A program made the translations under genes and the position numbers. The notes below the pieces were generated by a model. It did no database searches. It was not told where the DNA came from and worked only from the letters and a program-made list of their open reading frames with translations. A stretch of DNA of 64,000 nucleotides from Novosphingobium ginsenosidimutans (lineage in GTDB: Bacteria; Pseudomonadota; Alphaproteobacteria; Sphingomonadales; Sphingomonadaceae): assembly GCF_007954425.1 (NCBI RefSeq), contig NZ_CP042345.1:868001-932000 (forward strand), read 5' to 3'. Shown here in pieces: positions 36,005 through 46,660 of this stretch. Numbering within the stretch: position 1 is the stretch's first letter; each line of letters starts with the position of its first letter.

Positions 36005-36915
36005 ACCAGGCTAGCGAAACCCGCCGCGCCCACGCTTCGCCGCTATTCGCCGGCCTGCCCGGTGATATCGGCGTTTCCTTCGAATTCTTCCCGCCCAAGA
36101 CCGAAAAGATGGAAGAGACGCTGTGGGATTCGGTGCTGACGCTCGCCCCGCTCAGCCCCCGCTTCGTCTCGGTCACCTATGGCGCCGGTGGCACCACGCG
36201 CGAGCGCACCCACAACACCGTTGCCCGGATCGTGCGTGAAACCGGCATTCCGGCCGCCGCGCACCTGACCTGCGTCGAGGCGACCAAGGACGAGATTGCT
36301 GAAGTGGCCGATGCCTATTGGCAGGCCGGGGTACGCCACATCGTCGCGCTGCGCGGCGATCCGCCGGGGGGTGACGCCAAGTTTACCCCGCACCCGCAAG
36401 GCTATGCCAATGCGGTCGAACTGGTGGCAGGCCTGCGCGAGATGCACCCGTTCGAGCTGTCAGTCAGCGCCTATCCCGAAACACATCCCGATGCGGCCAG
36501 CCCGGCAGCCGATCTCGACAACCTCAAGCGCAAGCTCGATGCCGGGGCCAGCCGCGCGATCACGCAGTTCTTCTTCGAACCCGACACCTTCTTCCGCTTC
36601 CAGGATGCCTGCCTGGCCGCCGGGATCGAGGCCGAGATCGTGCCGGGGATCATGCCGGTATCGAACTTTGCCGCGATCCAGCGGATGAGCGGGATGACCG
36701 GTACCGCCGTGCCGGACTGGCTGGGCCACCTGTTCGAAGGGCTGGATGAAAAGCCCGCCGCGCGCCAGCTCGTCGCCGCCACGGTCGCGGCCGAATTCTG
36801 CCGCCGGCTCTATGCGGGCGGCGTGCGCAATTTTCACTTCTACACCCTTAACCGGGCCGAGCTGTCCTACGCGATCTGCCACCTGCTCGGCCTGCGTCCG
36901 GAGCATGCAGCATGA
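36001..36915 (+). CDS. metF: 5,10-methylenetetrahydrofolate reductase
   Basis: 304-residue flavoprotein TIM barrel producing 5-methyltetrahydrofolate for methionine synthase. FEFFPPKTEKMEETLW near residue 25 holds the catalytic Glu; TYGAGGTTRERT, HIVALRGDPPGG and ITQFFFEPDTFFRF are also typical. The ATG overlaps the ArsR-methyltransferase stop, and its own stop overlaps the metH N-terminal half (ATGA), so the three are translationally coupled. Confidence 0.97.
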   Translation: MNQASETRRAHASPLFAGLPGDIGVSFEFFPPKTEKMEETLWDSVLTLAPLSPRFVSVTYGAGGTTRERTHNTVARIVRETGIPAAAHLTCVEATKDEIAEVADAYWQAGVRHIVALRGDPPGGDAKFTPHPQGYANAVELVAGLREMHPFELSVSAYPETHPDAASPAADLDNLKRKLDAGASRAITQFFFEPDTFFRFQDACLAAGIEAEIVPGIMPVSNFAAIQRMSGMTGTAVPDWLGHLFEGLDEKPAARQLVAATVAAEFCRRLYAGGVRNFHFYTLNRAELSYAICHLLGLRPEHAA

Positions 36916-37955
36916 CCCCGCGCGAACAATTCCTGGCCGAAGCCGCCAAGCGCATCCTGATCATTGATGGGGCCTTCGGCACCGAGATCCAGCAGCGCAA
37001 GCTGACCGAGGCCGACTATGCCGGCTCACTCGGCTTGTCGAAGGACCAGAAGGGCAACAACGATATCCTGGCGATCACCCGGCCCGACGTGCCCGAGGCG
37101 ATCCACCGCGCCTATTTTGAAGCCGGGGCCGACATTGCCGAGACCAACACCTTCTCCGCCAACCGGATCAGCCAGGCCGACTATGGCGCGGAAGCACTGG
37201 TGCGCGAGATCAACGTTGAGAGCGCCCGCCTGGCGCGCCGGGTCGCCGACGAATTCGCCGCCGATGGCCGTCCGCGCTTTGTTGCTGGGGCGATTGGCCC
37301 GACCAACAAGACCCTGTCGCTCTCACCCGATGTCAACGATCCGGGCTATCGCGAGATCGACTGGGACGAGCTGGTCGACGTCTACCGCGAACAGGCCGCC
37401 GCGCTGGTTGAAGGCGGAGCGGACTTCATCCTGATCGAGACGGTGTTCGATACCCTCAACGCCAAGGCCGGGATCATGGCGGTGCGCGAGGTTGAGCGCG
37501 AGCTGGGCCGCGAAGTGCCGATCATGCTTTCCATGACGCTGACCGACCTTTCGGGCCGCAACCTCTCGGGCCACACGGTCGAGGCGTTCTGGTATGCCGT
37601 GCGCCATGCCAAGCCCCTGACGATCGGGCTCAACTGCTCGTTCGGCGCCACCCAGCTGCGCCCGCACGTCCGCTCGCTTAGCGCGATCGCCGATGCCGCG
37701 ATCATGGTCTATCCCAACGCCGGCCTGCCCAACGAGCTGGGCCAGTACGACGAGCTGCCCGAAGAGACCGCCGCACTGGTCCGCGAATGGGCCGAGGCTG
37801 GCCAGGTCAACGTGCTGGGCGGCTGCTGCGGCTCCACCCCGGCGCATATCGCAGCGATTGCCAAGGCGGCCAAGGGCCTGCCTTCGCGCAAGATCCCGCA
37901 GCTGGACGCCGCCACCCGCCTTGCCGGCCTTGAACCCTTTGTGATGGCAGCCTGA
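36912..37955 (+). CDS. metH1: Methionine synthase, homocysteine-binding half (MetH-N)
   Basis: 347 residues equal to the N-terminal module of cobalamin-dependent methionine synthase, which binds and activates homocysteine through zinc. [15 protein letters not shown] at the start; zinc cysteines in GLNCSFGA and LGGCCGST. It ends before the pterin domain, which begins in the next gene 4 nt later. The split is clean at a domain boundary and both halves are intact, so this is a functional two-gene enzyme, not a pseudogene. Confidence 0.96.
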   Translation: MTPREQFLAEAAKRILIIDGAFGTEIQQRKLTEADYAGSLGLSKDQKGNNDILAITRPDVPEAIHRAYFEAGADIAETNTFSANRISQADYGAEALVREINVESARLARRVADEFAADGRPRFVAGAIGPTNKTLSLSPDVNDPGYREIDWDELVDVYREQAAALVEGGADFILIETVFDTLNAKAGIMAVREVERELGREVPIMLSMTLTDLSGRNLSGHTVEAFWYAVRHAKPLTIGLNCSFGATQLRPHVRSLSAIADAAIMVYPNAGLPNELGQYDELPEETAALVREWAEAGQVNVLGGCCGSTPAHIAAIAKAAKGLPSRKIPQLDAATRLAGLEPFVMAA

Positions 37956-37959
37956 TCCC

Positions 37960-40584
<2,625 letters not shown>

Positions 40585-40622
40585 CCCTCGACAAGTTAGC
40601 CGCGGAAAGTAGGTTGCTGGCC

Positions 40623-41810
40623 ATGCGCCTGCTGCCCTTGCTTGCCTGCCTGATCCTCGCCGCGCCGCTTCAGGCGCAGGCCCAGCCGCCGGCGACGGTC
40701 GCGGTTCAGTTCGATCGCCAGACGATCCGCCCGGTGCTGGCCGAAGGCCTCGCCGACCGCTCCACCGGGCGTGCGGTAACAGCCGATGATCCCGTGCGGA
40801 TTGCTTCGATTTCCAAGCTGGTCACCACGCTCGGCGTGATGCGGCTAGTCGACCAGGGCAAGCTGGACCTCGATCGCGATGTCTCGGACTATCTCGGCTG
40901 GCCGGTGCGCAATCCGGCCTTTCCGGACCGGCCGATCACCCTCGCCATGCTGCTGTCGCATCGCTCGAGCCTGATCGACGGCGGTGAGCTTTACTTAATC
41001 CCGCTGGGCGTGACGCTGCGAGAGCGGCTGGCGGATCCGCGCGTCTGGGATGCCGAACACGCGCCGGGCAGCGACTGGTTTCACTATACCAACCTCAACT
41101 TTCCGGTCGCCGCCAGCGTGATTGAGAAGGTCACCGGCGAGCGCTTTGACGTGGCCATGAGCCGACTGGTGCTGAAGCCGCTCAAGCTCGATGCCTGCTT
41201 CAACTGGGGCGCAGGGTGCAGCGCCGATGCCTACCGGCGTGCTGTCGTGCTTTACCGCGCCAACGGCGAAGTGGCGCGCGACGATTTGCGCGGGAACCCG
41301 CCCGCTTGTCCGGTATTCCTGGCGGACCGGACAAACTGCGACCTTTCCGGCTACCGGCTCGGCGACAATGGTGCCCTGTTCTCGCCGCAAGGCGGCCTCA
41401 GGATTTCGATGCGCGATCTGGCCAAGATCGGCCAGCTGCTGGCCCGCCAGGGCCAGGGCCTGATCTCCCGCCAGTCCTACGCGCGCATGATGAAGCCGGT
41501 CTGGCAGTTCAATGGCAGCAATGGGCTGGGCGAGGATGGGACCGCCAGCGGCTTTTTCTGCGCCTATGGCCTCGCCGTGCAGCGTCTGGCCGGCAAGCAG
41601 GCCGGGTGCCGGGACGACCCATTCGGCGACGGCGTAGTGCGGTTCGGCCATTCGGGCGATGCCTATGGCCTGAAGAGCGGGCTGTGGTTTGACCCCCGAA
41701 CAGGCAAGGGAATAGCCTTCTTCACCAGCGCAGTGCCGGACAATGCACCGATCGGACGCTCCGCTTTCCTGGCCGTTGAAGAGTCCGTTGTGGAGAGAGC
41801 GGGCTTCTAG
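40623..41810 (+). CDS. Exported serine hydrolase (beta-lactamase/transpeptidase-like)
   Basis: 395 residues with a signal peptide (LLPLLACLILAAPLQAQA). Class C beta-lactamase/DD-peptidase-like fold: SISK in RIASISKLVTT is the nucleophile tetrad, YTN in HYTNLNFP the second motif, and GHSGDAYG the HSG-like third. Four cysteines in the central region may form disulfides. Could be an esterase, peptidase or penicillin-binding-like protein; antibiotic resistance cannot be claimed. In-frame starts upstream overlap metH2 and lack a signal peptide. Confidence 0.85.
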   Translation: MRLLPLLACLILAAPLQAQAQPPATVAVQFDRQTIRPVLAEGLADRSTGRAVTADDPVRIASISKLVTTLGVMRLVDQGKLDLDRDVSDYLGWPVRNPAFPDRPITLAMLLSHRSSLIDGGELYLIPLGVTLRERLADPRVWDAEHAPGSDWFHYTNLNFPVAASVIEKVTGERFDVAMSRLVLKPLKLDACFNWGAGCSADAYRRAVVLYRANGEVARDDLRGNPPACPVFLADRTNCDLSGYRLGDNGALFSPQGGLRISMRDLAKIGQLLARQGQGLISRQSYARMMKPVWQFNGSNGLGEDGTASGFFCAYGLAVQRLAGKQAGCRDDPFGDGVVRFGHSGDAYGLKSGLWFDPRTGKGIAFFTSAVPDNAPIGRSAFLAVEESVVERAGF

Positions 41811-41849
41811 CCCTTCCGCTCCCTGCCCTGCGCGGCTAGGCGCGTCGGA

Positions 41850-43628
41850 GTGACGCGCGACGCCCTTCTTGACCAGCTCCACACCACCTTCGGGTTCAGC
41901 GCCTTTCGCGGGGTGCAGGAACAGGTGCTGGCCCGCGTCATGGCCGGGCAATCGACCCTGGCGATCATGCCAACGGGCGCAGGCAAGTCGCTGACCTACC
42001 AGCTCCCAGCCGTGATGCTCGCGGGGACCTGCGTGGTGGTCTCGCCGCTGATCGCGCTGATGCATGATCAGCTGCGCGCCGCGACCGCCAACGGCATTCG
42101 CGCCGCCACCCTGACCAGCGCCGACATGGACCGGGCCGAGACGATCGAGCGCTTCCGGGCCGGCACGCTTGACTTGCTTTATGTCGCCCCCGAGCGTGCC
42201 AGCCAGCCGCATTTTCGCGAGCTGCTAACCACCGCGCCGCTCAGCCTCTTCGCCATCGACGAGGCGCATTGCGTTTCGGAATGGGGCCACGATTTCCGCC
42301 CGGACTACCGGCTGCTGCGGCCGCTGATGGATGCCTTTCCGGATGTGCCGCGCCTGGCTCTGACCGCCACTGCCGACCGGCACACCCGCGCGGACGTGCT
42401 GACCCAGCTGGGCATTGGTGAGGATGGACTGATCGTCGCCGGGTTTGACCGGCCCAATATCCGCTATGCAATCCGCCACCGCGACAGCCTGCTCCAGCAG
42501 TTGAAGACGCTGCTGGCAGAGCAGCCAGGCCCGGGGATCGTCTATGCGCCCACGCGCAAGAAGGTTGAGGAGTTAGCCGAGAAGCTGAGTGCCGCGACCG
42601 GCCGCCCGGTGCTGCCCTATCACGCCGGGCTCGATCCACAGGTCCGCAGCGCCAACCAGGCGGCCTTCGTCGCCAGCGAAGACATGGTGATGGTTGCCAC
42701 GGTTGCTTTTGGCATGGGGATCGACAAGCCCGACGTGCGCTTTGTCGCCCATGCCGGCATCCCCAAGTCGATTGAGGGCTATTACCAGGAAACCGGCCGT
42801 GCTGGGCGCGATGGCGATCCGGCCGTGGCACTGATGCTGTGGGCGGCGGAAGACTTTGCCCGCGCGCGCCACCGCCTGGCTGAGGTTGAGGAACACCGCC
42901 AGGCGGGTGAGCGTACGCGGCTCGATGCGCTGGCCGCGCTGGTCGAGACCGGGGCCTGCCGCCGCGCCGTGCTGCTGCGCCACTTCGGCGAGGACCCGCC
43001 GCAGACCTGCGGCAACTGCGACAACTGCCTTGATGCGCCCGGCATCGTCGATGTTACCGAACTGGCCCGCAAGCTGCTCTCGGCCGTCTATCGCACCGGC
43101 CAGACCTATGGCTTCGGCCATGTCGAGAAGGTGCTGCTGGGGCAGGAGGACGAGCGGGTAACCGCGCGCGGGCATGACCGGCTGTCGGTCTTCGGGATCG
43201 TTGGCAGCGATGAGGCGCCCTTGCTCAAGCCGCTGATGCGGGCGCTGCAGGCGCGGGGCAGCCTGGTCCCGACCGAGCATGGCGGGCTGGCGCTGGGCGG
43301 CGATGCGCGCGACGTATTGAAGGGTGAGGCCGCTGTCCTGATCGCGCTGCAGCCGCGCCGCGAGCGGTCTGGGCGCAGCGGCCGGCGCGAGCGCGGCGCG
43401 GTCAATCCGGTTGGCAACCCGCTGTTCGAAGCCTTGCGCGAACTGCGCCGCTCACTCGCGGCTGAGGCCGGGGTGCCGCCCTATGTCATCTTCCACGATG
43501 CCACCTTGCGCGAAATGGCCGAGACCCGACCCGCCAACCTTGCCCAGCTGGGCGAAGTCGGCGGCGTCGGGTCCCGGAAATTGGCGGCCTATGGCGAGGC
43601 GTTCCTCGCCACCATTCGCCAGTACTGA
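41850..43628 (+). CDS. recQ: ATP-dependent DNA helicase RecQ
   Basis: 592 residues, GTG start. Superfamily 2 3'-5' helicase: Walker A PTGAGKS (residues 41-47), DEAH (137-140) in IDEAHCVSEWGHDFRPDY, motif VI ETGRAGRDG. Zinc-binding cysteines in ETGACRR and TCGNCDNCLD form the RQC subdomain, and a C-terminal HRDC domain (about residues 525-590) is present. Acts in recombination and fork restart. Confidence 0.96.
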   Translation: MTRDALLDQLHTTFGFSAFRGVQEQVLARVMAGQSTLAIMPTGAGKSLTYQLPAVMLAGTCVVVSPLIALMHDQLRAATANGIRAATLTSADMDRAETIERFRAGTLDLLYVAPERASQPHFRELLTTAPLSLFAIDEAHCVSEWGHDFRPDYRLLRPLMDAFPDVPRLALTATADRHTRADVLTQLGIGEDGLIVAGFDRPNIRYAIRHRDSLLQQLKTLLAEQPGPGIVYAPTRKKVEELAEKLSAATGRPVLPYHAGLDPQVRSANQAAFVASEDMVMVATVAFGMGIDKPDVRFVAHAGIPKSIEGYYQETGRAGRDGDPAVALMLWAAEDFARARHRLAEVEEHRQAGERTRLDALAALVETGACRRAVLLRHFGEDPPQTCGNCDNCLDAPGIVDVTELARKLLSAVYRTGQTYGFGHVEKVLLGQEDERVTARGHDRLSVFGIVGSDEAPLLKPLMRALQARGSLVPTEHGGLALGGDARDVLKGEAAVLIALQPRRERSGRSGRRERGAVNPVGNPLFEALRELRRSLAAEAGVPPYVIFHDATLREMAETRPANLAQLGEVGGVGSRKLAAYGEAFLATIRQY

Positions 43629-44639
43629 TTACGGCCGGATCTCGTCATGCGGCAGCTGCGGCGCGGCATCCTCGCCGTGGCGCGTCGCCCACAGCGAGTA
43701 GAACACGCCCGCCGCGATCAGGCCCGCAGTCACGCCCAGGCTCAGCACCGGCGGGAACTTCTCCCCGCCCATGATGAAGTCCGAGACGAAGATCTTCGAA
43801 CCGATGAAAACCAGCACAGCGGCCAGCGCATACTTCAGGTAGTAGAAGCGGTGGACCATGGCCGACAGCGCGAAATAGAGCGCGCGCAGGCCCAGGATCG
43901 CCATAATGTTGCTGGTATAGACGATGAAGGTATCGGTCGTGATCGCGAAGATCGCCGGCACCGAATCCACCGCAAAGACCAGATCCGCCAGGTTGATCAC
44001 TACCAGCGCGACGAACAGCGGGGTAACCGCGGTCACCAGCTTGCCGGTCTTCTCGTCCGGCACCTTCACGAAGAAGTGCTGGTCATGCAGCTGCGGGGTG
44101 ACGCGCATGTGGGCGGAAATCCAGCGCACCACTGGGTTCTTCGACACGTCGGGATCGTGATCTCCGGCGAAGAACATTTTCACGCCGGTGAAGATCAGGA
44201 AGGCCGCGAAGATATAGAGCACCCAGTAGGCTTCCTGGACCAGCGCAGCACCCGCGGCGATCATCAGACCGCGCAGCACGATCACCGCCAGAATGCCCCA
44301 GAGCAGCGCGCGGTACTGGTACTTGGGCGGGATCGCGAAGAAGGTGAAGATCAGGCTGATCACGAAGACATTGTCGATCGAGAGCGCCTTCTCAATGAAG
44401 TACCCGGTATAGTACTTCATCCCCAGGTCGCCGCCCTTCTCGATCCACACCCAGACGCCAAAGGCCATGGCGATCGCGATGTAGAAGACCGACAGCTTCA
44501 AGGATTCCGCGATGCCCATCTCGCGGTCTTCCTTGTGCAGGATGCCCAGGTCAAAGACGGTCAGCGCGATGACGATGCCGATAAAGGCCAGCCAGAACCA
44601 GACCGGTGTGCCGAGCCAGTCGGCGGTGAGGAATTCCAT
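43629..44639 (-). CDS. TerC-family integral membrane protein
   Basis: 336 residues with seven to nine transmembrane segments and the TerC acidic motifs FDLGILHKED, SIDNVFVISLIF and LVFAVDSVPAIFA, whose aspartates probably coordinate a cation. Relatives include Alx and TerC; several have been tied to manganese export (from memory). The ATG at 44639 has GGGATAAA about 9 nt upstream. A terminator-like hairpin stands just ahead, between this gene and the DUF465 gene. Confidence 0.93.
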   Translation of the reverse strand: MEFLTADWLGTPVWFWLAFIGIVIALTVFDLGILHKEDREMGIAESLKLSVFYIAIAMAFGVWVWIEKGGDLGMKYYTGYFIEKALSIDNVFVISLIFTFFAIPPKYQYRALLWGILAVIVLRGLMIAAGAALVQEAYWVLYIFAAFLIFTGVKMFFAGDHDPDVSKNPVVRWISAHMRVTPQLHDQHFFVKVPDEKTGKLVTAVTPLFVALVVINLADLVFAVDSVPAIFAITTDTFIVYTSNIMAILGLRALYFALSAMVHRFYYLKYALAAVLVFIGSKIFVSDFIMGGEKFPPVLSLGVTAGLIAAGVFYSLWATRHGEDAAPQLPHDEIRP

Positions 44640-44660
44640 CAATCTTTATCCCTGTTCAAA

Positions 44661-44702
44661 ACAAAAGCACGCCGGAACGAGGGTGTTGAGCCCTGTTCCG
44701 GC
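44661..44702 (-). terminator. Intrinsic terminator or attenuator between DUF465 gene and terC
   Basis: Read on the minus strand, GCCGGAAC and GTTCCGGC form an 8-bp stem enclosing AGGG/CCCT, followed by a T-rich GCTTTTGTTTTG. It ends about 20 nt before the terC ATG, leaving no room for a promoter in between, so terC transcription must pass through it or start inside it. An attenuator is therefore possible. Confidence 0.7.
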
Positions 44703-44726
44703 GCTGAGGTGGTGGTCAACTTGCAG

Positions 44727-44900
44727 TTAGGTGGGCCGCGGACGGTGCAGCAGACGCGCCATCCGGTCCTTGATCGCCAGCTTGAGCTTCTTAAGCCGGA
44801 TGATCTCGAACGGATCAGCCAGCCGCCGCCGCTGCGCGAGGCGCAGGGCTTCATCAAGCTTCTGGTGGCGCTCCAAAAGACGGAACACACGATCGGACAT
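44727..44900 (-). CDS. DUF465 (YdcH-like) small protein
   Basis: 57 residues: MSDRVFRLLERHQKLDEALR followed by RLKKLKLAIKDRMARL. This matches the DUF465/YdcH family of short helical-hairpin proteins of unknown function common in Alphaproteobacteria. GGGAG stands 9 nt before the ATG. It is upstream of terC on the same strand and follows a long structured leader. Confidence 0.85.
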   Translation of the reverse strand: MSDRVFRLLERHQKLDEALRLAQRRRLADPFEIIRLKKLKLAIKDRMARLLHRPRPT

Positions 44901-44916
44901 GGCAAAATGCTCCCTA

Positions 44917-45100
44917 ATCGAACGGACTGAAGTTCGATCGGATGAGCCGAGCCTGGAGCCCAGTTTCCTTGGGATGGGGGGACAAGGTGTCCGGACCCTA
45001 GGCATCGGCTTCATCCGATGCGGTCCGACATCACGCTGCGCCCTGGCTGGGAAGGGGGGATGGTGCCAGTGCGCCGCGCCAGAGGGGCCCGGTCCCGCAG
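44917..45100 (-). ncRNA. Candidate structured 5' leader of the DUF465-terC transcript
   Basis: About 185-200 nt leader predicted by the promoter at 45106-45134. Stems: GCGC/GCGC plus CTGGC/GCCAG (45038-45074) with a C-rich loop on this strand; a 13-bp bulged stem GGACC, GCATCGG/CCGATGC, GGTCC (44992-45027); GGACA/TGTCC (44980-44992); and ATCGAAC/GTTCGAT (44917-44938). Arrangement and the later pre-terC hairpin resemble a riboswitch plus expression platform. I do not recognise the class. Confidence 0.45.
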
Positions 45101-45105
45101 GACTG

Positions 45106-45134
45106 TTATTAAGACTGATTCGCTCTTATTTCAA
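45106..45134 (-). promoter_or_regulatory. Candidate promoter for DUF465-terC
   Basis: On the minus strand TTGAAA (45134-45129), a 17-nt spacer and TAATAA (45111-45106) give a plausible sigma-70 promoter with a start near 45100. It predicts a leader of about 200 nt before the DUF465 ATG. Confidence 0.45.
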
Positions 45135-45162
45135 GAGTGATTTTTTGGTGGCGCGGATCTGC

Positions 45163-45190
45163 TTGACGGCTACACGAATCACGATATTAA
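45163..45190 (+). promoter_or_regulatory. Candidate promoter for the SPFH operon
   Basis: TTGACG (45163-45168), a 16-nt spacer and TATTAA (45185-45190) lie about 45 nt upstream of the SPFH gene ATG. The surroundings are AT-rich compared with the window. It is back-to-back with the minus-strand promoter. Confidence 0.45.
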
Positions 45191-45235
45191 TGTGATATCA
45201 GTTTTAATGCTGATCGAATCACAGGGGTCACACTC

Positions 45236-46147
45236 ATGTCCGATGCACACACGCCGATGGCCATCAGCCGCGAAAAGCGCGCCTGGAGCACCAGCGGCTA
45301 TCTGATCTTCATCACCTTCCTCGTCCTGCTCGTCCTCACAATCTGGCGCATCGTCAGCTTCGCCGGCGGCCAGCCAGACGATTCGGAGGTATTCGGCTTT
45401 GTCGTGTCGACCGGGGTGGCGATGGTCCTGCTGATCGTTCTCGCCAGCGGGTTCTACATGATCCAGCCCAACCAGGCCGCGGCAATCACGCTGTTCGGTG
45501 CCTATCGCGGTACCGATCGCAATGAAGGTCTGCGCTGGGTCTGGCCGTGGATGGGCAAGACCAAGATCTCGGTCCGCGCCAACAACCTGGTTTCGGACAA
45601 GATCAAGGTCAACGACCTGCGCGGCAACCCGATCGAGATGGCGGCCCAGGTGGTCTGGCGCGTGGTCGATACCGCCCAGGCGCTTTATGACGTCGATGAT
45701 TACAAGGCCTTCGTCATGGTCCAGATCGAGGCGGCGGTCCGCACAATCGGCTCACGCTATCCCTATGACGATTTCGCCCATGCCGAGATCACCCTGCGCG
45801 GCAACCACGACGAAGTGGGCGTGGAACTGCGCAAGGAACTGATCGCGCGGCTGACCATGGCCGGGATCACGGTTGACGAATGCGGCTTCACGCACCTCGC
45901 CTATGCCCAGGAAATCGCCGGGGCGATGCTGCGCCGCCAGCAGGCCGAAGCCGTGATCGCGGCGCGGACCAAGCTGGTCGAAGGCGCGGTCACCATGGTC
46001 GAAATGGCGCTGCAGCAGCTGAGCGACAAGGGCGTGGTCCAACTGGATGACGAGCGCAAGGCGGCGATGGTGTCCAACCTGATGGTCGTGCTCTGCGGCG
46101 AGCGCGATACCCAGCCGGTGGTCAACACAGGCACGCTGTACCAGTGA
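45236..46147 (+). CDS. SPFH/Band-7 (slipin-like) membrane protein
   Basis: 303 residues with two N-terminal hydrophobic segments (YLIFITFLVLLVLTIW, and VAMVLLIVLASGFYMIQ) followed by an SPFH domain: PNQAAAITLFGAYRGTDRNEG, NNLVSDKIKVNDLRGNPIEM. The C-terminal half is helical (ALQQLSDKGVVQLDDER). Family members organise membrane microdomains and interact with FtsH-like proteases. First gene of a short operon with an Arc-like DNA-binding protein and a small membrane protein. Confidence 0.93.
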   Translation: MSDAHTPMAISREKRAWSTSGYLIFITFLVLLVLTIWRIVSFAGGQPDDSEVFGFVVSTGVAMVLLIVLASGFYMIQPNQAAAITLFGAYRGTDRNEGLRWVWPWMGKTKISVRANNLVSDKIKVNDLRGNPIEMAAQVVWRVVDTAQALYDVDDYKAFVMVQIEAAVRTIGSRYPYDDFAHAEITLRGNHDEVGVELRKELIARLTMAGITVDECGFTHLAYAQEIAGAMLRRQQAEAVIAARTKLVEGAVTMVEMALQQLSDKGVVQLDDERKAAMVSNLMVVLCGERDTQPVVNTGTLYQ

Positions 46148-46155
46148 CCTGAGCC

Positions 46156-46365
46156 ATGGCGCCGCCCGCTAAAAAGGCCTTTCCGCTGCGGCTCGATCCG
46201 GCGCTGTTCACAGCGCTGGAGCGGGCCGCAGCCAGCGACTTCCGCTCGGTCAACGCCGAGATCGAAGTCCTGCTGCGCGAAGCGCTGGGCCGGCGCGGGA
46301 TCAAGGTGGCGCCAAGCGAAGCGCCCCGGCGCGGGCGGCCGCCCAAGGAGAAAAGCGATGAATGA
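46156..46365 (+). CDS. Ribbon-helix-helix (Arc-like) protein
   Basis: 69 residues. AFPLRLDPALFTALERAAASD then SVNAEIEVLLREAL is a typical MetJ/Arc ribbon-helix-helix unit; the tail is a basic RRGRPPKEKS hook (AT-hook-like). It probably binds DNA as a dimer. It sits 8 nt after the SPFH gene and overlaps the next gene by 8 nt. No toxin gene is adjacent, so an antitoxin role has no support; autoregulation of the operon is the simplest idea. Confidence 0.85.
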   Translation: MAPPAKKAFPLRLDPALFTALERAAASDFRSVNAEIEVLLREALGRRGIKVAPSEAPRRGRPPKEKSDE

Positions 46366-46615
46366 ACCCAGGCCCTGGTTTGGACCCAAGCGCTTTGGCT
46401 ATGGCGCAGGCTGGCCGATCGCCTGGCAAGGCTGGGCGCTGCTGGGCGGCTACCTGGCCGTGCTGGCCGTGGTCGGTTGGCTCGATCATCAAAGCGATGG
46501 CCGCGTTCGCACGATCGCCTTTGCCCTGTTCATCGCGGCTACCGCCACCTTCGCCTCGCTGGTCTACCAACGCACCGAAGGTGGCTGGAAGTGGCGCTGG
46601 GGCAAGCGTGATTAG
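46358..46615 (+). CDS. Small two-transmembrane protein of unknown function
   Basis: 85 residues. A hydrophilic, Pro-rich N-terminus (EPRPWFGPKRFGYG) leads into two hydrophobic segments (WALLGGYLAVLAVVGWL and TIAFALFIAATATFASLVY), with a positively charged C-terminus (WKWRWGKRD). No family recognised. Overlap with the RHH gene by 8 nt indicates coupled translation and suggests association with the SPFH protein at the membrane. Confidence 0.75.
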   Translation: MNEPRPWFGPKRFGYGAGWPIAWQGWALLGGYLAVLAVVGWLDHQSDGRVRTIAFALFIAATATFASLVYQRTEGGWKWRWGKRD

Positions 46616-46660
46616 TCGAGCTTTTGCCTGATCTTAACCCGGTGCTGGCATGGCTTGGGG

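Larger units (their letters stand above)
44901..45235. other. Structured divergent region between DUF465-terC and the SPFH operon
   Basis: 335 nt with no credible gene. It holds a candidate minus-strand promoter (45106-45134), a candidate plus-strand promoter (45163-45190) and a chain of strong stem-loops between 44917 and 45074, best read as the minus-strand leader. A CTCTT/AAGAG stem followed by six T on the plus strand (about 45121-45156) overlaps the minus-strand -35. Confidence 0.6.

Noticed and set aside
40623..41810. Beta-lactamase resistance gene
   Set aside because: The fold motifs SxxK and YxN occur in many esterases and peptidases; nothing here indicates antibiotic hydrolysis.
44901..45100. 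yybP-ykoY manganese riboswitch
   Set aside because: The leader is structured and precedes a TerC gene, but I do not find the family's conserved loop sequences, so I report it only as an unclassified leader.
45121..45156. Plus-strand terminator (CTCTT/AAGAG plus six T)
   Set aside because: No plus-strand transcript is expected upstream, the stem is weak, and the same bases provide the -35 of the minus-strand promoter.
46156..46365. Type II toxin-antitoxin antitoxin
   Set aside because: Ribbon-helix-helix protein without an adjacent toxin-like gene; neighbours are membrane proteins.
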